Shown piece after piece: positions 1-12,292 of a stretch of 64,000 bases of DNA. The first letter of the stretch is position 1, and each line of letters begins with the position of its first letter. The position numbers and the translations under genes were made by a program. This stretch comes from Bostrychus sinensis (lineage: Eukaryota > Chordata > Actinopteri > Gobiiformes > Eleotridae): NCBI GenBank assembly GCA_020698575.1, contig CM036250.1, positions 26,239,500 through 26,303,499 of the forward strand, read 5' to 3'. Below the pieces are notes generated by a model. The model was not told where the DNA came from. It did not search any database and saw only the letters and a program-made list of their open reading frames with translations.

Positions 1-177
1 TTCCTGGTTGTCACGTCATGTATGTTTTATATATATAAAAAAAATGAAATTTGAAGTTTTGAAATTTTGCTCTGCTATCAAAATCACTTTGAAATAAATG
101 ATTTTCACTTTGTTCTAATTTTCCTAAGATTACCTATGAATGACCATTGCAATCAAAAAGTGCATTTAATAGATGCT

Positions 178-183
178 TTTATT
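178..183 (-). terminator. Poly(A) signal AATAAA for klhl10
   Basis: AATAAA on the minus strand, 24 bases past the klhl10 stop codon. If used, the 3' UTR is only about 40-50 bases. No equally close signal was seen. Confidence 0.55.
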
Positions 184-206
184 TGAATAAATGTTCAAAG
201 TAAAGT

Positions 207-3200
207 TTACTCATCCATTGGACTGTCCCGAGGAGGAGTAGAGTGAGGGGCAGCGTAGTCGGCCATGTTGGGAAGGTCAAACACCACAGAGCAGCTCAAG
301 GCACTCCGGGAGATCCCCATGTCGCGGACCTCGGACCAGACTCCAGTGTTCACATTGAAACTCTCGACGGAGTTAATGGTGGTGAAGCCGTTGAAGCCCC
401 CGACAACATACAGACGATCATCGAGCACTTCAACCCCAAAGTTGCTGCGGCCGTTCAACATGGAAGGCAGGGGGCGCCACGTGTTGGTCTGAGGGTTATA
501 GGCCTGGACACTGCTCAGACGGGATATCCCAGAGAAGCCACCGATCTGCAGGAGAGCACACTGAACTTAAGTACTGAGTTGAAGATGTTTATTCCTAGAT
601 TATTTTACTATGACCAGCACAAAAAAAATCTATTTCCCAACTTCATGCAACTGAAAGACTGTTTAGACGCCATATATACCAATCAGGAATAACATTATGA
701 CCACCTGCCTAATATGCAGCCCCACACTAAGTATTCTGACATCTTTCTGTCAAAACCAGAATTAACTTTGCACTGCAGTAGCTTTGCTCCCCAAGTGCAC
801 CAGCAGTCACCAGCTCAACACTGTTCCTTTCTAGGACCACTTTTGATTGATACTAACCACTGCAGGCAGGGAATAAGAGCTGCAGATTTGAAGATGCTCT
901 GACCCATCACCTATTGCTATCACAATTAGCCCCTTGTCAGACTTGCTCAAATCCTTACACTTGCCCATTTTTTCTCCTTCTAACACATTAACTTTGAGTA
1001 ATCCCACCCATGCTGAAGAGGTAATGTGGATTATTCATCTCACCAGTGAATAATAGTCAGTGGTCGTAATGTTATGCCTGATCGGTCTAAACTAAACATA
1101 AATATAATGTTAGTGTTTTTTTGTTTTGGTTTTTTTTAACAGTATAGCTCACCACTATTACACAGTAATAAAGCATTTATAAATATGCAATATGTAGTTT
1201 TTATATAGTCTTGCATTGATTTACATGAACTTATTATAGAGCAGTGGAAAGTACTCACAGCGTATATTTCGTCTGCATAGGCAGTAACACCAACTCCACT
1301 GCGACGGCAGCTCATTTCAGCGATGAATGTCCACTGGTCGGTGGAAGGGTTATAGCACTCAGCCGTGGACAGGCATTGGTCCCCATTGAAACCTCCACAA
1401 ATGTAGATCTGCACACAATAATGACAATAAACTTATACATTACAATACTTAGAATGAGTGTTGCAATAGTACACCATAAAGTCTGACTTATTTAAACCAT
1501 AACAATAAGGCCTAGGTTAAAATCAGTCTTTTCTTATTGTAATCTTTTAAATAATTGCCACTGTAACCAGGTAGGTAATGTATTTATTATTTGTAACAAT
1601 GTGGCCAATTGATGTAAAGAAGGGATTCTCAGCTGGTGGGTTGGGACCTTAAAGTGGGTCGCAGGGAGGGTGATTTTTTTTAAATGCATGTGCCATAAAG
1701 ATTGTAGTAAAATTATAATAATAATAAAAAAAACAATCAGGGATAAGACAATCAGATCGGTTGAGAATTACTTTTGTAAAGAGCTAATTCATTATTTCTG
1801 ATCAAATGACTGCAGCTATAGCAGAATAAAGAGTAAGTTGGCCCCTTCCAAAGTACATGGGAAAATGATATACACTAAAAATGCTTTTCCATGCTGTCCT
1901 CATACAGTACTGTCCAAAAGTTTTAATGCTGTTAAATAAGAGTGATTTAATAAATACAGAATTTTATTTTATGTTTTGTTATAAAAATTTCAGGAAAGGT
2001 CACTAATGGCCCATGTTTTTTTTTCTTCACTCACTTAAAGAACAAGTTTTTCTGGCTCAACTGAAAACGCATTTTCCCCTAAACTAGAAAATCTTTTGTT
2101 TATGTTGAGTCCAGCTTTGAGCACTATATTTTTACCATTGCGAGATAGGACCAGTGTCTTAGCAGGGGTCAATAAAACATTTTTCTTTATTTCTGTAATT
2201 TTGCGGATTTTTGTACATTGATTGATTGATTGATACACCTTTTATTGTTACTACCCTTTCTTAAAAAACAATCTTAGACTTTTGCACAGTACTGTATATA
2301 CATGTAAAAAGTTTTATTCTAGTAACTTTAGTTTGATGAGATGTCAGTAGTACTATACCTTTCCACTGAAGGTTGTGCTGCTCGCGTCGCTCCGCTGTTC
2401 GTTCATTGGAGCGATCATTGTCCACTGGTTGGTCTCTGGAGAGTACCGCTCAGCTGTCTCCAGCCTCTCATCTCCATCATATCCTCCCATGGCATAGATA
2501 AAACCATCAAGCAGAGCCACGCTGATGTAGCATCTTCTCGAATGCATGGGGGCCACTTCCTGCCAGGTGCGATTGGCCAAGTCGTACTTGTGTGTGGTAC
2601 AAAACTGCTCCATGCCGTCAAATCCCCCAATCACGTAAACCGAACTGTTGAGGAATACTGTGCCATGATAGGCCCGGGGAGTATCATCGTCATTGGCCAC
2701 ACCCACCCAGCGATTGGCACGGTTGTCATACGTTTCAATGCCGTTGGTGGGATTTTCGATGTTCCAGCCTCCAACTGCCATCAGTATGGCACGGGGCAGT
2801 CGTGGACGGGCCAGGCGGTTGGGAAACAGAGAGGCATTCATCCCCTTTGTTCGGATGTCCAGCATCAGCTTCATGGCCTTCATCACGATGGACTTACACT
2901 CGTGATTTCTCTCGACCATCTCATTCCCAAGAACCAACTGAGTGAAAAACTCAGGATCCATCAGGGCCAGACGGACCTAGACAAGGAGATAGGCACAAAC
3001 ATTTGAGTTGAGACTTGTAAGTTTTGATATGATACAATGGCTCAATACAATATCAACCTTGTCTACTTTGGGCCTGAGGTGGGGTTACTTGCAGAGCTAA
3101 CACTAAGGAACATGCACAGTCAGAGAACCATTCATATACTTTTTCCTAATTTACCTTGAACAAAATGGACAAAAAAAGTCCAGTCTCTTTGGATCCATAA

Positions 3201-4899
3201 TGCTTACAATGCTTCTTTACTGGATAAACCAAAGATGAAAGATGGTCTAATGCTCCTTTTCTGTCATCCTTAGAGTTAAAAAAGAATTGGGCTTACGTAA
3301 AAAACATGCTATAGTATATCTCTGCCAATGCCCTACCTACACACCATGTAGTGACTTCGACCCAAACTACTGTATTTATTGTGCAATGTGCAGCCCTTTG
3401 GTAGCATTAGGTGGTGACATTAAAAAAAGGCAATTTCACACATCACTTCCTGTCTGTGAATGATTGAGGCAGCCTTGCAGGGACATGCATGTCCTAGGTT
3501 GCATGGAGTTCAAAATACGAAAAGTGTATATGTGTATATAGATATGAAAGCAGCCTGGAGCCTATCCTAGCTTTGGCCCTGAGGTAGGGTACACTCTGGA
3601 CAATGAGCAGTTAGTCACAGTGCTGCCACAATTCACACTCACTTTCATTCACAATGGGCTATAAATGCATGTCTTTGAACGGTGGGAGGAAGCAAAAACC
3701 AGCATTTTCATGACAACTTAGAGAAAAAGTGTTTTGTACATGATATGTTGTCAAGTCATAGCATGAGAGTCACTAATTCATCTATATGCTTGCCTTTAAA
3801 GACAGAGTGAATATAATTGTACAATTTCATCACAACTAACCTTTTGAAGAAGCTTAGCAATGTGCATCTGTCTTTCCTGAGGAGAGTGACCGATCCAGCT
3901 CAGGATGGCCTGAAACACAACGCTCTCCTGGCCGACGTTCAGGCAGTCTTGTTCAATGATCTTAGAGAGGTCTTCCATCGAGAGAAGCAGGAAATCCTGA
4001 GATCTGGAAACCACCTCCTCGAAGTGTTTCAGGATGTAGGAGAAGGCCTTCTGTCGCAGATCGGGATAGTAGTAGGTGTTTGTGAACAACCAGGTTGCGA
4101 TGCAGGTCTGGGGGGAGAGTCTATCCTCCATAATCCTGCAGCAGGCCTGAGTTATCTCGGCCATATCGTAGCGGTCGGCGGCCATGAAAAGCTCCTGGAC
4201 GTTGTCTTCTGTGACAGAGATGACCCCGGTGTAGGCAAACTCAAGGATGGCCTTCATTGTATCTGCAGACACATTTGGGATGTCGAAAACCTGGCAGTCA
4301 GGGCTGGACCAGTGAGTGAACAGAGCTCTGTAGAAAAAGAGGGACAAGCAAATTTAAATCATCTAAAAACAGCAATGTGTCCATCTCAAATAGAATATGA
4401 TGGCAAAGTCAGTGTATTTTAGTAGATCAGTTCAAAGTGAGATTCATTTATTATACATTTATACAGAGCAGTATTTCAAGTATTTATTTTGATTATTTTA
4501 ACATAAATGCATGGTAGAATTAGTGTTTTTAAATCATGTTATTAACAATTCACCAATGCTTAATACAATGACAATGACAAATAACAAATAATAATAATTA
4601 GTTTGCAGTATTTACTATGAGAATTATTTTTTTCTCTCTAAAAATTCAAAACAAGCCTAATTTGTACTACTACTCTTTTAACCTGCACTATTATTTCATT
4701 AAAGTACTAGAATTTAGCCTAAAATTTCTCTTAAATATTTCAATTTTCCAAGTCCACCCCTGACTCACTTGAAGTAGGCGCTGCAGCTGCACAGGACCAG
4801 TTTGTGAGCGTGGAACTGTGTGCCGTCCACGTTGAGCAGAGCGTCACACAGTTTCTGCTCCCTCCTCATCTCCTCGAACACAGACACTTGGGCTGTCAT
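207..4899 (-). CDS. klhl10: Kelch-like protein 10 (BTB-BACK-Kelch Cullin-3 adaptor), 5 coding exons, complete
   Basis: Substrate adaptor for Cullin-3 ubiquitin ligases; in mammals KLHL10 acts in spermatids and is needed for male fertility. Coding exons on the minus strand: 4769-4899 (ATG), 3841-4327, 2359-2976, 1259-1408, 207-545 (TAA). Every junction has GT-AG ends and keeps phase, giving 574 aa (human about 608). The BTB domain covers roughly residues 15-120, starting just after QKLCDALLNVDG. The BACK domain is at about 130-235. Six Kelch blades run from about 271 to 565, with double-glycine motifs AVGGWN, VIGGFDG, AMGGYDG, ICGGFNG, AIGGFSG and VVGGFNG. PMHSRRCY and NEQRSDAS are near-identical to mammalian KLHL10. 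The start is the only ATG ahead of the BTB domain with a good downstream donor. The tail is shorter than in human. Some teleosts have klhl10a and klhl10b; I cannot tell which copy this is. Confidence 0.94.
679..1087 (-). mobile_element. Internally deleted Tc1-like transposon copy in klhl10 intron 4
   Basis: The ends are inverted copies of each other (ATCAGGAATAACATTATGAC on the left; the reverse complement GATCAGGCATAACATTACGAC-type end on the right) and abut TA dinucleotides, as in Tc1/mariner insertions. Minus-strand internal sequence still resembles the N-terminal part of a fish Tc1 transposase, including MGKCKDLSK and VVSINQKWS, but with stop codons and most of the catalytic region missing. 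At about 409 bp it is non-autonomous. A shorter relative lies at 57908-58053. Confidence 0.75.
1625..1775. repeat. Possible dispersed repeat in klhl10 intron 3
   Basis: The stretch around TCTCAGCTGGTGGGTTGGGA followed by a GGGTCGCAGGGAGG block resembles a common fish interspersed repeat that carries a 'tctcaactggtgggtcggga' motif. Boundaries are not visible; this is a family-resemblance call only. Confidence 0.35.
1905..2294. mobile_element. 390-bp MITE with Tc1/mariner-type ends, klhl10 intron 3
   Basis: Starts CAGTACTGTCCAAAAGTTTT and ends with the inverted counterpart (reverse complement CAGTACTGTGCAAAAGTCTA). It is flanked on both sides by TA, the Tc1/mariner target duplication. The interior has no meaningful reading frame, so it is a non-autonomous element. 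Confidence 0.8.
3550..3705 (+). repeat. L2/CR1-type LINE 3' tail remnant, klhl10 intron 2
   Basis: Contains the fish LINE-tail signatures GCCTGGAGCCTATCCTAGCT, GGGTACACTCTGGACAA and ATGCATGTCTTTGAACGGTG in the usual order. Similar weaker remnants occur near 24905-25015, 28345-28440 and 46655-46765. Only the non-coding tail is present. Confidence 0.65.
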
Positions 4900-5249
4900 G
4901 TTTGATTTTAGTTTAGGTTAGTTTTTTTTTTGTAGAGAGGTCAAAAACACGTCTGTCTCTAGCAGTGTCTCTCTGAGAATGAGGTGTTCTAAAGGTGAAC
5001 TCTAGAATATAACATGGTGACATCAGCTGTTTCCATGGAGCAAGATTCTGCATACATTACAGGTGGTTATGGCCTATATTCAAAATACATATATTTTGAA
5101 TCGAAATTGATGAATTGATTTAATCAAAATTTCTCTTAAGGTGGAGTTGGTAGGTGTGTTGGTCGATTATTAAGATCACAGAAATCATTATAAGAGGTGC
5201 TACTTGAAAAATATTGACTTAGTTGGGTTGGTATGAGACTTTTTAACCA

Positions 5250-5361
5250 CACTGTAAAAAAGCTGCGAAAACTCAATAACTCAAGGCAACTGGATCCATC
5301 AAGATTTTTGAGTTTTGCGGTCAACTCAAAATCTCAAGTTTTAAACAAGTTTTTTACAGTG
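5250..5361. mobile_element. 112-bp miniature inverted-repeat element
   Basis: Begins CACTGTAAAAAAG and ends CTTTTTTACAGTG-like sequence (GTTTTTTACAGTG), forming terminal inverted repeats of about 12 bases. The interior is rich in ACTCAA/TTGAGT words, as in a very common teleost MITE group. Confidence 0.7.
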
Positions 5362-6544
5362 CAGAATAGCTACATGCCCTTAGTGAATGAATGTGTGAGT
5401 GAACGGTTGTCAGTGTATGTTCGTGTCAGTCCTACAAGTGAACGAAATCGACAATGAGGTTGGTGGCAAATGAGTCACTGTTGTTGGCACTGCAGGGGAA
5501 CGTAGCAGCCAAAAAGAAATTGGTAGCAAGACTTTTATAACAAGCTTTTTCAAACATTTTAGGCCAGCTACTGAGTGATAATTTAAAAAAAAAGCATAAT
5601 ATGTGACACAGATCTCTTCAAACAGTTCCAGTTTATTGGCGTCCGTCTATTTCCTTTCTCTAAAAGCAGACCTTGGAACATGTGTACAGCAAATAGTAAC
5701 AAAAGACCAGACCAGTGTCTACAGGGAAACAGGGCCCCCCGAGCATCATTCATATCCTCCACATCTGAGTTATCATCAGAGGTGGGACAACAGATGCACA
5801 CAAAATAACCCAAGAATCCCCACATAGCTCCCATACAACCCATAAACATCTTTGACCTTTTATTTTTCAAATGTCTTTACTGTAAAAATCATAAAGAGAT
5901 CAGGACACATGAGGAAAACCAATGTGTAAACAGTATTGGGGTTTATGTTATTTCACAAAATGATGACTAAAAGCACTTAAAATAGGTGGAATTATCATGT
6001 AGGTATTCTATATAAAACTGAACCATATATAAACTAATGACGGCATTGCTTTTATTAATGTTCTGTACACACTAAACTCAAGGAGCCCCACATGTCAAAA
6101 CAATTACCTTTTCACCACCACTGCATTTATATCTGTAATAAGTGCAAGATGTATGCAGTATGTGAGGACGTTTGTTTTAAATGGTCTTTGAAACCATAGC
6201 ACGCAAAACTTAAAACTTTGGTAAGTACATGATAATGAACATAATTTGCACTGATGTTAAAAAATGCAAGTAGGAAGAAAACCTGTAAGAGTCATTTGTG
6301 CAAGTCAAAAGAGACATGCAGTTTCATTCATGGCGGCTGCTAGATGTAAATAATATGACAGACAAAGGGTGATTAATGATTAATAGTCAATTGTCAGTGT
6401 CTGTCACTACACAGAGTAATCAAAACACTGTTGAAACAATAGACTATATGTATAAAGAGGGACAAAGTGTCACTTCTCAGATACACAATAGAAAGTCCCT
6501 TTTGACTGCCATCTTTCAGGGGCTGCCACCTTGAATTATTCGCA

Positions 6545-6625
6545 TGGGGATTATAGGCATAGGTTTTGCGCCAGTTCTCCTCCCTGATGCAACCCTCTCC
6601 TTTTATCAGGGCTTGTGAATGAAGG
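6545..6625 (-). repeat. Fragment of a dispersed LINE/SINE-tail family
   Basis: Shares the blocks GGTTTTGCGCCAGTTCTCCT, CCTGATGCAACCCTCTCC and ATCAGGGCTTG with the family also seen at 19587-19775, 32567-32745, 34281-34390 and 60990-61165. It is in the opposite orientation to three of those. No coding capacity. Confidence 0.6.
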
Positions 6626-7600
6626 TTAAACTATAAACAACAACTATTTTTTTGAAAATGGTGTGTTTTCTTTATGCACATTTAAGTGCATGTTCTATTT
6701 GTCCCATAATTCCAACTTTATAAAAAGTCTGTCATGCTCAGTTTTCAACAAAATGTTTGATGCTCAAATGGGAGCCATTATGGGCTGGCTCGAAATGATG
6801 TCGCAACAGCCATACTGTATAAAACAATTTACTTATGGTACTGTGTCCACATTTTTTTTAAATTTGACTCAGAATTACTAAGTTAAGGTTTGCACAAGAA
6901 AACCAAAAAATAACACTATGCCTACAGTAGACCCTTAATAGACTTTTTTTTTTTTGTCATTTTCCATGAATGATACCTGGTCAGTTTGTGGTGACAGATG
7001 TTTGCTCACCAGGACCACAAATGCACACACATTTGTATTTCTTTGACTGCTATTCTCTGTAAATAATACACAAACTATTAAGTCGCTCATATACTCCAGA
7101 TTTTAAGCAATGTTACTGAGTGCGTCCAGGGGGGGACAGTGGTCAAACAATGGCATTAAGCTATCACTAATATATAGTATTATGACACCTTTGTACCAAC
7201 AGAAAAAGCTGAAAACTAATATCAAATGCATTCACAGTGTAACCTCAACCTCTGTCTTTGAGAGGCAAACAACACACTTTTCTTTACTCTGTCTGTAATC
7301 TGACCAACCCCTAACATAACTACCTGCTTTCCCTCCTGAATTACTCTCCATTTAAAATAAAATAAAATCATTATGAACAACTCTTCCTGAAGCTGGTGGA
7401 GTGAATCCTTGACCACTGAATGAGAGGGAGAAGTCCAGGCTCTTTAAGTCTCTGTCCCTTTCTTTCTTGTGCGGTGGGTTGAGGTTGGAGCAGGTATAGC
7501 TTGACTGCTGAAATCTGACCACAGGAAGGACTTGTGAGTTCAATATGGGTTAGGTTTTGTTGGGAAAGGGCAGTAGTTTTTTGTTTTGGAGGCTAGTTTC

Positions 7601-10600
7601 TCAGTCAGTGGAGAAGAGGTCCCCCGCAGAGGGTAGAGGAGCCAGGCCCCCGGTCACATTGGGCAGAAGGGAGAGGTCCGGCAGACTCTGGATGTGGGAC
7701 TTGAGCTCTTTCCGAACCTGGGTCACCCTCGCCAGTTTCTGTTTGTACTCCTGCAACATGGGACAAGGCAACATTTAAAATTGGAAAAGAAACATTAAAG
7801 CACAGACCTCAGTTTGTCCTCTCTGGGTTGTTGTAGTGACAGAAAGTAAATTGTATTTTTTTCAAGATGAAGGAAATGTTATTTTGTAGTGATTCTACTG
7901 AAAATGTGTTCAGTATATTTTTACTAATTTTTTATATGTATGTACACAATGAACATTTAAATACTGACTCACCTGTATAGTAGAAAATATGAGGTTCCTA
8001 AATATTTTTTTTAACCATATTGTAAAACAGAAGTAGCAGTAATGTTTCTGTAACTAATGAACCATGGGTGTTGAGTAAAATAAAACTGTCAAGTGTGTTT
8101 TCACACCTTGAGTTTGCTCAAACTCAGCTAAATTTTTTTCATTACAAACCACTTGAGAGTGTGTTAACATTTAAGAAGACTTTGGGAAGAAGAAAAAAAT
8201 GTATCTAATTTTTATGCATTACATTATCAGCACATAACATTTTCTTTTTTTTCCAAGTTTCTATTTTTAGTATCAGGTACATCTCTGTGCAAAATCTGTG
8301 GGACACAACAATACCCAGTCAGGAATGGCAATAGTAAATTGGGTAACGTGGTGACAATTACTCTAAAACTAAATTGTCATTTTAATGAAACTACTACAAC
8401 AGTACACCAGCAGCAGTAGTTTTTGTGCATGTGTGTAGTGACTATACCTCTAGCTTCCTCTCTCGTTCCGACAGTGCCTCCCTCTGGCTGTGGATATATT
8501 CTGTGAGCATTCGAGCCAGCTGCCTTCGGTCCTCCAGCTCTGCAGCCAGACGCCCATTATACTCCGCCAAAAGAAGACAGGCCTCATCCACCGTCTTTGA
8601 CAACTGGTCTGCTGCTTCTTTATCTGAAATGGGGAAAGAGGAGGAAACATTAAGACAAATAACACAACATCTCTTAATATACTGTACAAGCTTTAAAGGC
8701 ATTTATTTTCTTTTTATTATACTGCAGGGATAATGCACAATCGCTTGGCTTTTTATATGAAGCCAAAAACAAAAAATATATTTATTGATGTGTATAAAAC
8801 AGTAAATGTAAGTAATAAAATATAAGTAATAAAACAGCACATCATAATTGTCTTTTTTATGCAAGACTGAAAATATACAGATAACTAAAATTGTGTAGAG
8901 CTGTTTTTAAAGAAGCGTTCACATCTACACTGTTCAATCCAGATGGTTTGGACCAAACTACTGGTCTTTAATGCAAAGAACACAGATAGTTTTAATTCAG
9001 ATTTAGATTTGCTTTATTTGCAGTGTAAGAGTTGCACACAGTATGTAAAAACAATACAAATATGGAAAAGGGTGGATTAATGTGTTTAGTTTGCATTCAT
9101 TTATTACACTGTCAGTTGCTTCCTGTGTAGATGACCGCTAGCTGTTGTGTTAATAGAATTATAGCAAAAGAGGTATGAGACAGCACATTTAAAGTTATGA
9201 CCATTTGTCTCAATTGTATAATAATTTGTCCAACACTGATAAAACTGCAAAAAAGTAACTTAAGGGAGAACATGTCAGTCACAACTAATTAAATCTCAAC
9301 AATGTTATATAGAGCACTGAGGAGAGTCTTTAAATAAGGGTTAATAAGTTTATTTATGAGGTCATTTATGAGGTCTTTTGTTTGACTGATCATCTACTAC
9401 AAGAATAAAGAAAAAAAAATGAAAAATGCAGTTCTGTAGGTAGTAAAGTAATACAATGAATAAAAATGTATGAGCCCTTGGTAAAGATCTTGAGGTGTTG
9501 TGGCTATTCAATCTTAAAAAGACAAACAGATATAGATTATTCATAAAACCAGTGGTGTCTCCTACCTGTAATCTTCTCCAACAAAGAAACGTCCTGAACT
9601 TCTTGTGGCAAAGAGGCAATCTTCTGACGAACAGCTGCATCACCGGATGCTGCGTTTTCCAAATCCTGCAGTGCCTTCACCAACTCCTCTGTCTGAATCA
9701 GGCCAAGGAGAACAAGGGGTGTATGAATTAGAGTGCAATGATTTAATTGTTAGATAATATGGCTACAAACTATATCATATCTATGTAACAAACAACTACA
9801 AAATGAATATTTGTATAGTTTTCTATGTTTCAGATGTTCACTTTTTTTGTCAAAATAACTGACCAGTGGAAGTAAAACAGTGGCACAACAAAATAATCTA
9901 TACAGGAAATTAGCTTAGAAGGTAGCATTTGTTAATATTTTAGATGGATCAAACTGCATGCAAGCAAGACTAATTTTAAACATAGTTTTTGCATGTTTTC
10001 CTGATTTTGTGTGTGATTTATTTAACCATGTTTAGCTAAAAGTAGGTCATATCTTACAAGTTGAGCTGCAGTGACATCTGTGTTTCGAGGAGAGATTTGG
10101 GTTCTGTAGTCGTCATCTTCATCATCTTCCTCCTCCTGTATTTTCTGATAAGTCCTTTTCACTGGCTTCTTCTCTTCTGCACAACAGAGATTCACAACAT
10201 TACTTTAAACAGTGTGGTAATTGCTATTTTTGGGTCAGGATGCAAGCACTGGCAGATGAAGCCACGCCAGTTATAGTGCTAAGTTATTCAGTTAATCGGG
10301 ACATAACATAAGGACTAACAATAAACCACAATGAAAAGTAAAGCACAAGTCACAGCTAACCTGAAGGTCTGGGGCTGTTAGAGTCCTCAATGGCAAGTTT
10401 CAGCTGCTGTATAAAGTCAGCTCTGTAGAGGTTTCTCTCCTTCCAGATGTTGAGCAGTCTCTCCAGATGTTTTTTACAGCCGTCATCAGCTTCACTAAAA
10501 AAAGAAGTGTAAATAAACATGACATATAAATTAAATTTATTTATATCAACATATGTGCCAACATAGCTCTTACATACAGACTTTAGGCAGTTGTACAGAC

Positions 10601-11588
10601 TAAGAGACAAACATATGACTTTTATCCTCTTTTGAGGTGAGGCGTAGGTTGTTATGGTAAGCTGGTATTAATATGCTTTAGTTTCTGCATGAGCCTTTTC
10701 AGTTGGAAGAAGTGCTTTGTTGCTGTTTACTATAACTGTGACTAATTGTATTATGTGTGATTGAATAAAACTAAACTAACAAACTAAACTAATTTCACGT
10801 GTGCCATACCTGGCAACATGAGAGCAGGCATCAACAAGCACAGACTCAAAGTCTTTGGTGAACTCCGGTCCTTTCTTTTTACTGTTCTGGATGACGTCAT
10901 TTGCCAGATACAGGAATGTCAGTTTTCGACTGGATTTAGCTGGAAAACATATAAAAAACAAGAGGAACATGATTAAACCAACACTTCATAACTATTTTAT
11001 AACTACACCCATTCACCCAGGAAAGGAATATTTGCAAATGCACTATTGTGAGCACTTAAGACCATACGGTGTCAATATGTATCAGAAATGAACTAACTGT
11101 ATTTTATATTCTAGATACCAATATTGTCCCCTAAGCCATAGATAGTGACAGACTTAGTGTAATACTGTTTTTCTGCTATGACTGCTATGATAGCAAACAT
11201 ATAGTTAAGCATACAATATGCAAACCCAGTTTAATACCAACATTGAGTAACATCTAGTTTTAGTTTAGTGAATATGATTAATAATTGTGAATTATCTTGC
11301 AAATAATTTCCAAAATTGCAGTCAGCAAATACAGACATTACAAGTTAACTTTATATGTCAAAGGGCGATCCCAGAACGACAACAGGTTTTAATACAGTTA
11401 CAATGCTTGCACTTTTATCTGATCAAACTGTCCATACCTTTTTTGAGCTCCCGGTGCCAGACTTTGACGATGAGAGACGAGTGTTTGCGGTGGTGTATGA
11501 TCCACAGAGACAGAGTTTGGACGCTTTGCTGTGAGCTGCTCAGCTCAGAGAGCTTCTTCTCCAGCGCTGACTCCGAGAAGGACGACAT
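7601..11588 (-). CDS. rprd1b: Regulation of nuclear pre-mRNA domain-containing protein 1B (CREPT), 7 exons, complete
   Basis: Nuclear protein that binds the phosphorylated C-terminal domain of RNA polymerase II and helps recruit the RPAP2 phosphatase; in mammals it promotes cell-cycle gene transcription. Coding exons on the minus strand: 11438-11588 (ATG), 10810-10939, 10361-10494, 10058-10176, 9566-9692, 8448-8623, 7601-7750 (TGA). All phases agree, giving 328 aa (human RPRD1B 326). The CTD-interaction domain covers about residues 1-133, with VQTLSLWIIHHRKHS, KLTFLYLANDVIQNSKKKGP and LERLLNIWKERN. An acidic linker with IQEEEDDEDDDY follows. The C-terminal coiled-coil dimerisation region (about 180-300) contains LENAASGDAAVRQKI and DEACLLLAEYNGRLAAE, and the protein ends GDLFSTD. 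The acidic linker and the ending match RPRD1B rather than RPRD1A, so paralog assignment is firm. Confidence 0.96.
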
Positions 11589-12034
11589 GCTTCGGTCTGT
11601 CTCCCCAAAACTCAAGTCAACTTGCAAACTAAGTAATGTGGTCCTCGCCGACCTTAATGTAATAATCACACTCGTACACTAAAAATAAACAAACGAAATC
11701 AGGTCTAGTTTTAGCTCTCTTGCACGCTGGTGATTTCAGCGGCTGTCTCTGTTTGTTTACAGCTAACGTTAGCAGCCTTTAGGCGCCACCACTCCACGAA
11801 ATGCTCAAATAAACTAATCCACAGCAATTAAAAACAAAACTATCCGTTCGAGTTCGGTACCAAAATTGAAAATCACTAATATTGGGGACGCCAGAATCCA
11901 AACTTTGCTTTTGGTTGCCCAACTAACCTGAATACTTGTCCAAAAAATGGCAGCTCGTACTTTCGCCTCAGCGTGTGTGTCGCTTGGAAATGACGCAAGC
12001 AAAAGCGCCTCGTTCAGATTTCAAATAATTTAAA

Positions 12035-12075
12035 TTCATGGATGTATAAAAAAAACATTATTATACATCCATGAA
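12035..12075. repeat. Perfect hairpin, 15-bp arms, upstream of rprd1b
   Basis: TTCATGGATGTATAA (12035-12049) and its exact reverse complement TTATACATCCATGAA (12061-12075) are separated by 11 bases. A related imperfect palindrome using the same GGATGTAT/ATACATCC words is at 12264-12292. This suggests a small MITE family or the two ends of one decayed element. Confidence 0.85.
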
Positions 12076-12263
12076 TAAAACCTGTGATACGTCTATGCTC
12101 AAATTACAAGTTACAGTTAAAGGCATTAAATGTCAATCTGATGAAAACAATACAAACAATAAAATGGCAGATGGTGCTAGTTAGTCACAAAGAGTGTAAA
12201 CAACAATCTTCAGACAAATGTATGAATGTGTCAATGTGACGGTCCTCCGTCAGTCTGTCCCAT

Positions 12264-12292
12264 GGATGTATAATAAGTTCTATAATACATCC
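12264..12292. repeat. Imperfect palindrome related to the 12035 hairpin
   Basis: GGATGTAT at 12264-12271 pairs with ATACATCC at 12285-12292 around a short centre, with two mismatches further in. The same core word is used in the hairpin 220 bases to the left. Confidence 0.7.

Larger units (their letters stand above)
4900..7600. other. klhl10 5' flank and rprd1b 3' UTR/intergenic region
   Basis: Between the klhl10 start (4899) and the rprd1b stop (7601). The part nearest klhl10 should contain its promoter and 5' UTR; no TATA box or CpG island stands out. The part nearest 7600 is presumably the rprd1b 3' UTR. Minus-strand AATAAA candidates exist, for example at 5859-5864, but the true end cannot be fixed by eye. 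A small MITE sits at 5250-5361 and a dispersed-repeat fragment at 6545-6625. A minus-strand frame at 5583-5870 looks partly protein-like but has no supporting family match. Confidence 0.5.

Noticed and set aside
2341..3006. Long plus-strand open frame (221 codons)
   Set aside because: It lies antisense to klhl10 exon 3, whose minus-strand reading gives clear Kelch repeats; the plus frame has no domain.
3817..4422. Plus-strand open frame of 201 codons
   Set aside because: Antisense shadow of klhl10 exon 2 (BTB/BACK).
5583..5870. Minus-strand frame with hydrophobic GCMGAMWGFLGYFVCICC stretch
   Set aside because: Looks partly membrane-like but has no recognised family or splice context and lies in the probable rprd1b 3' UTR; kept only as a remark.
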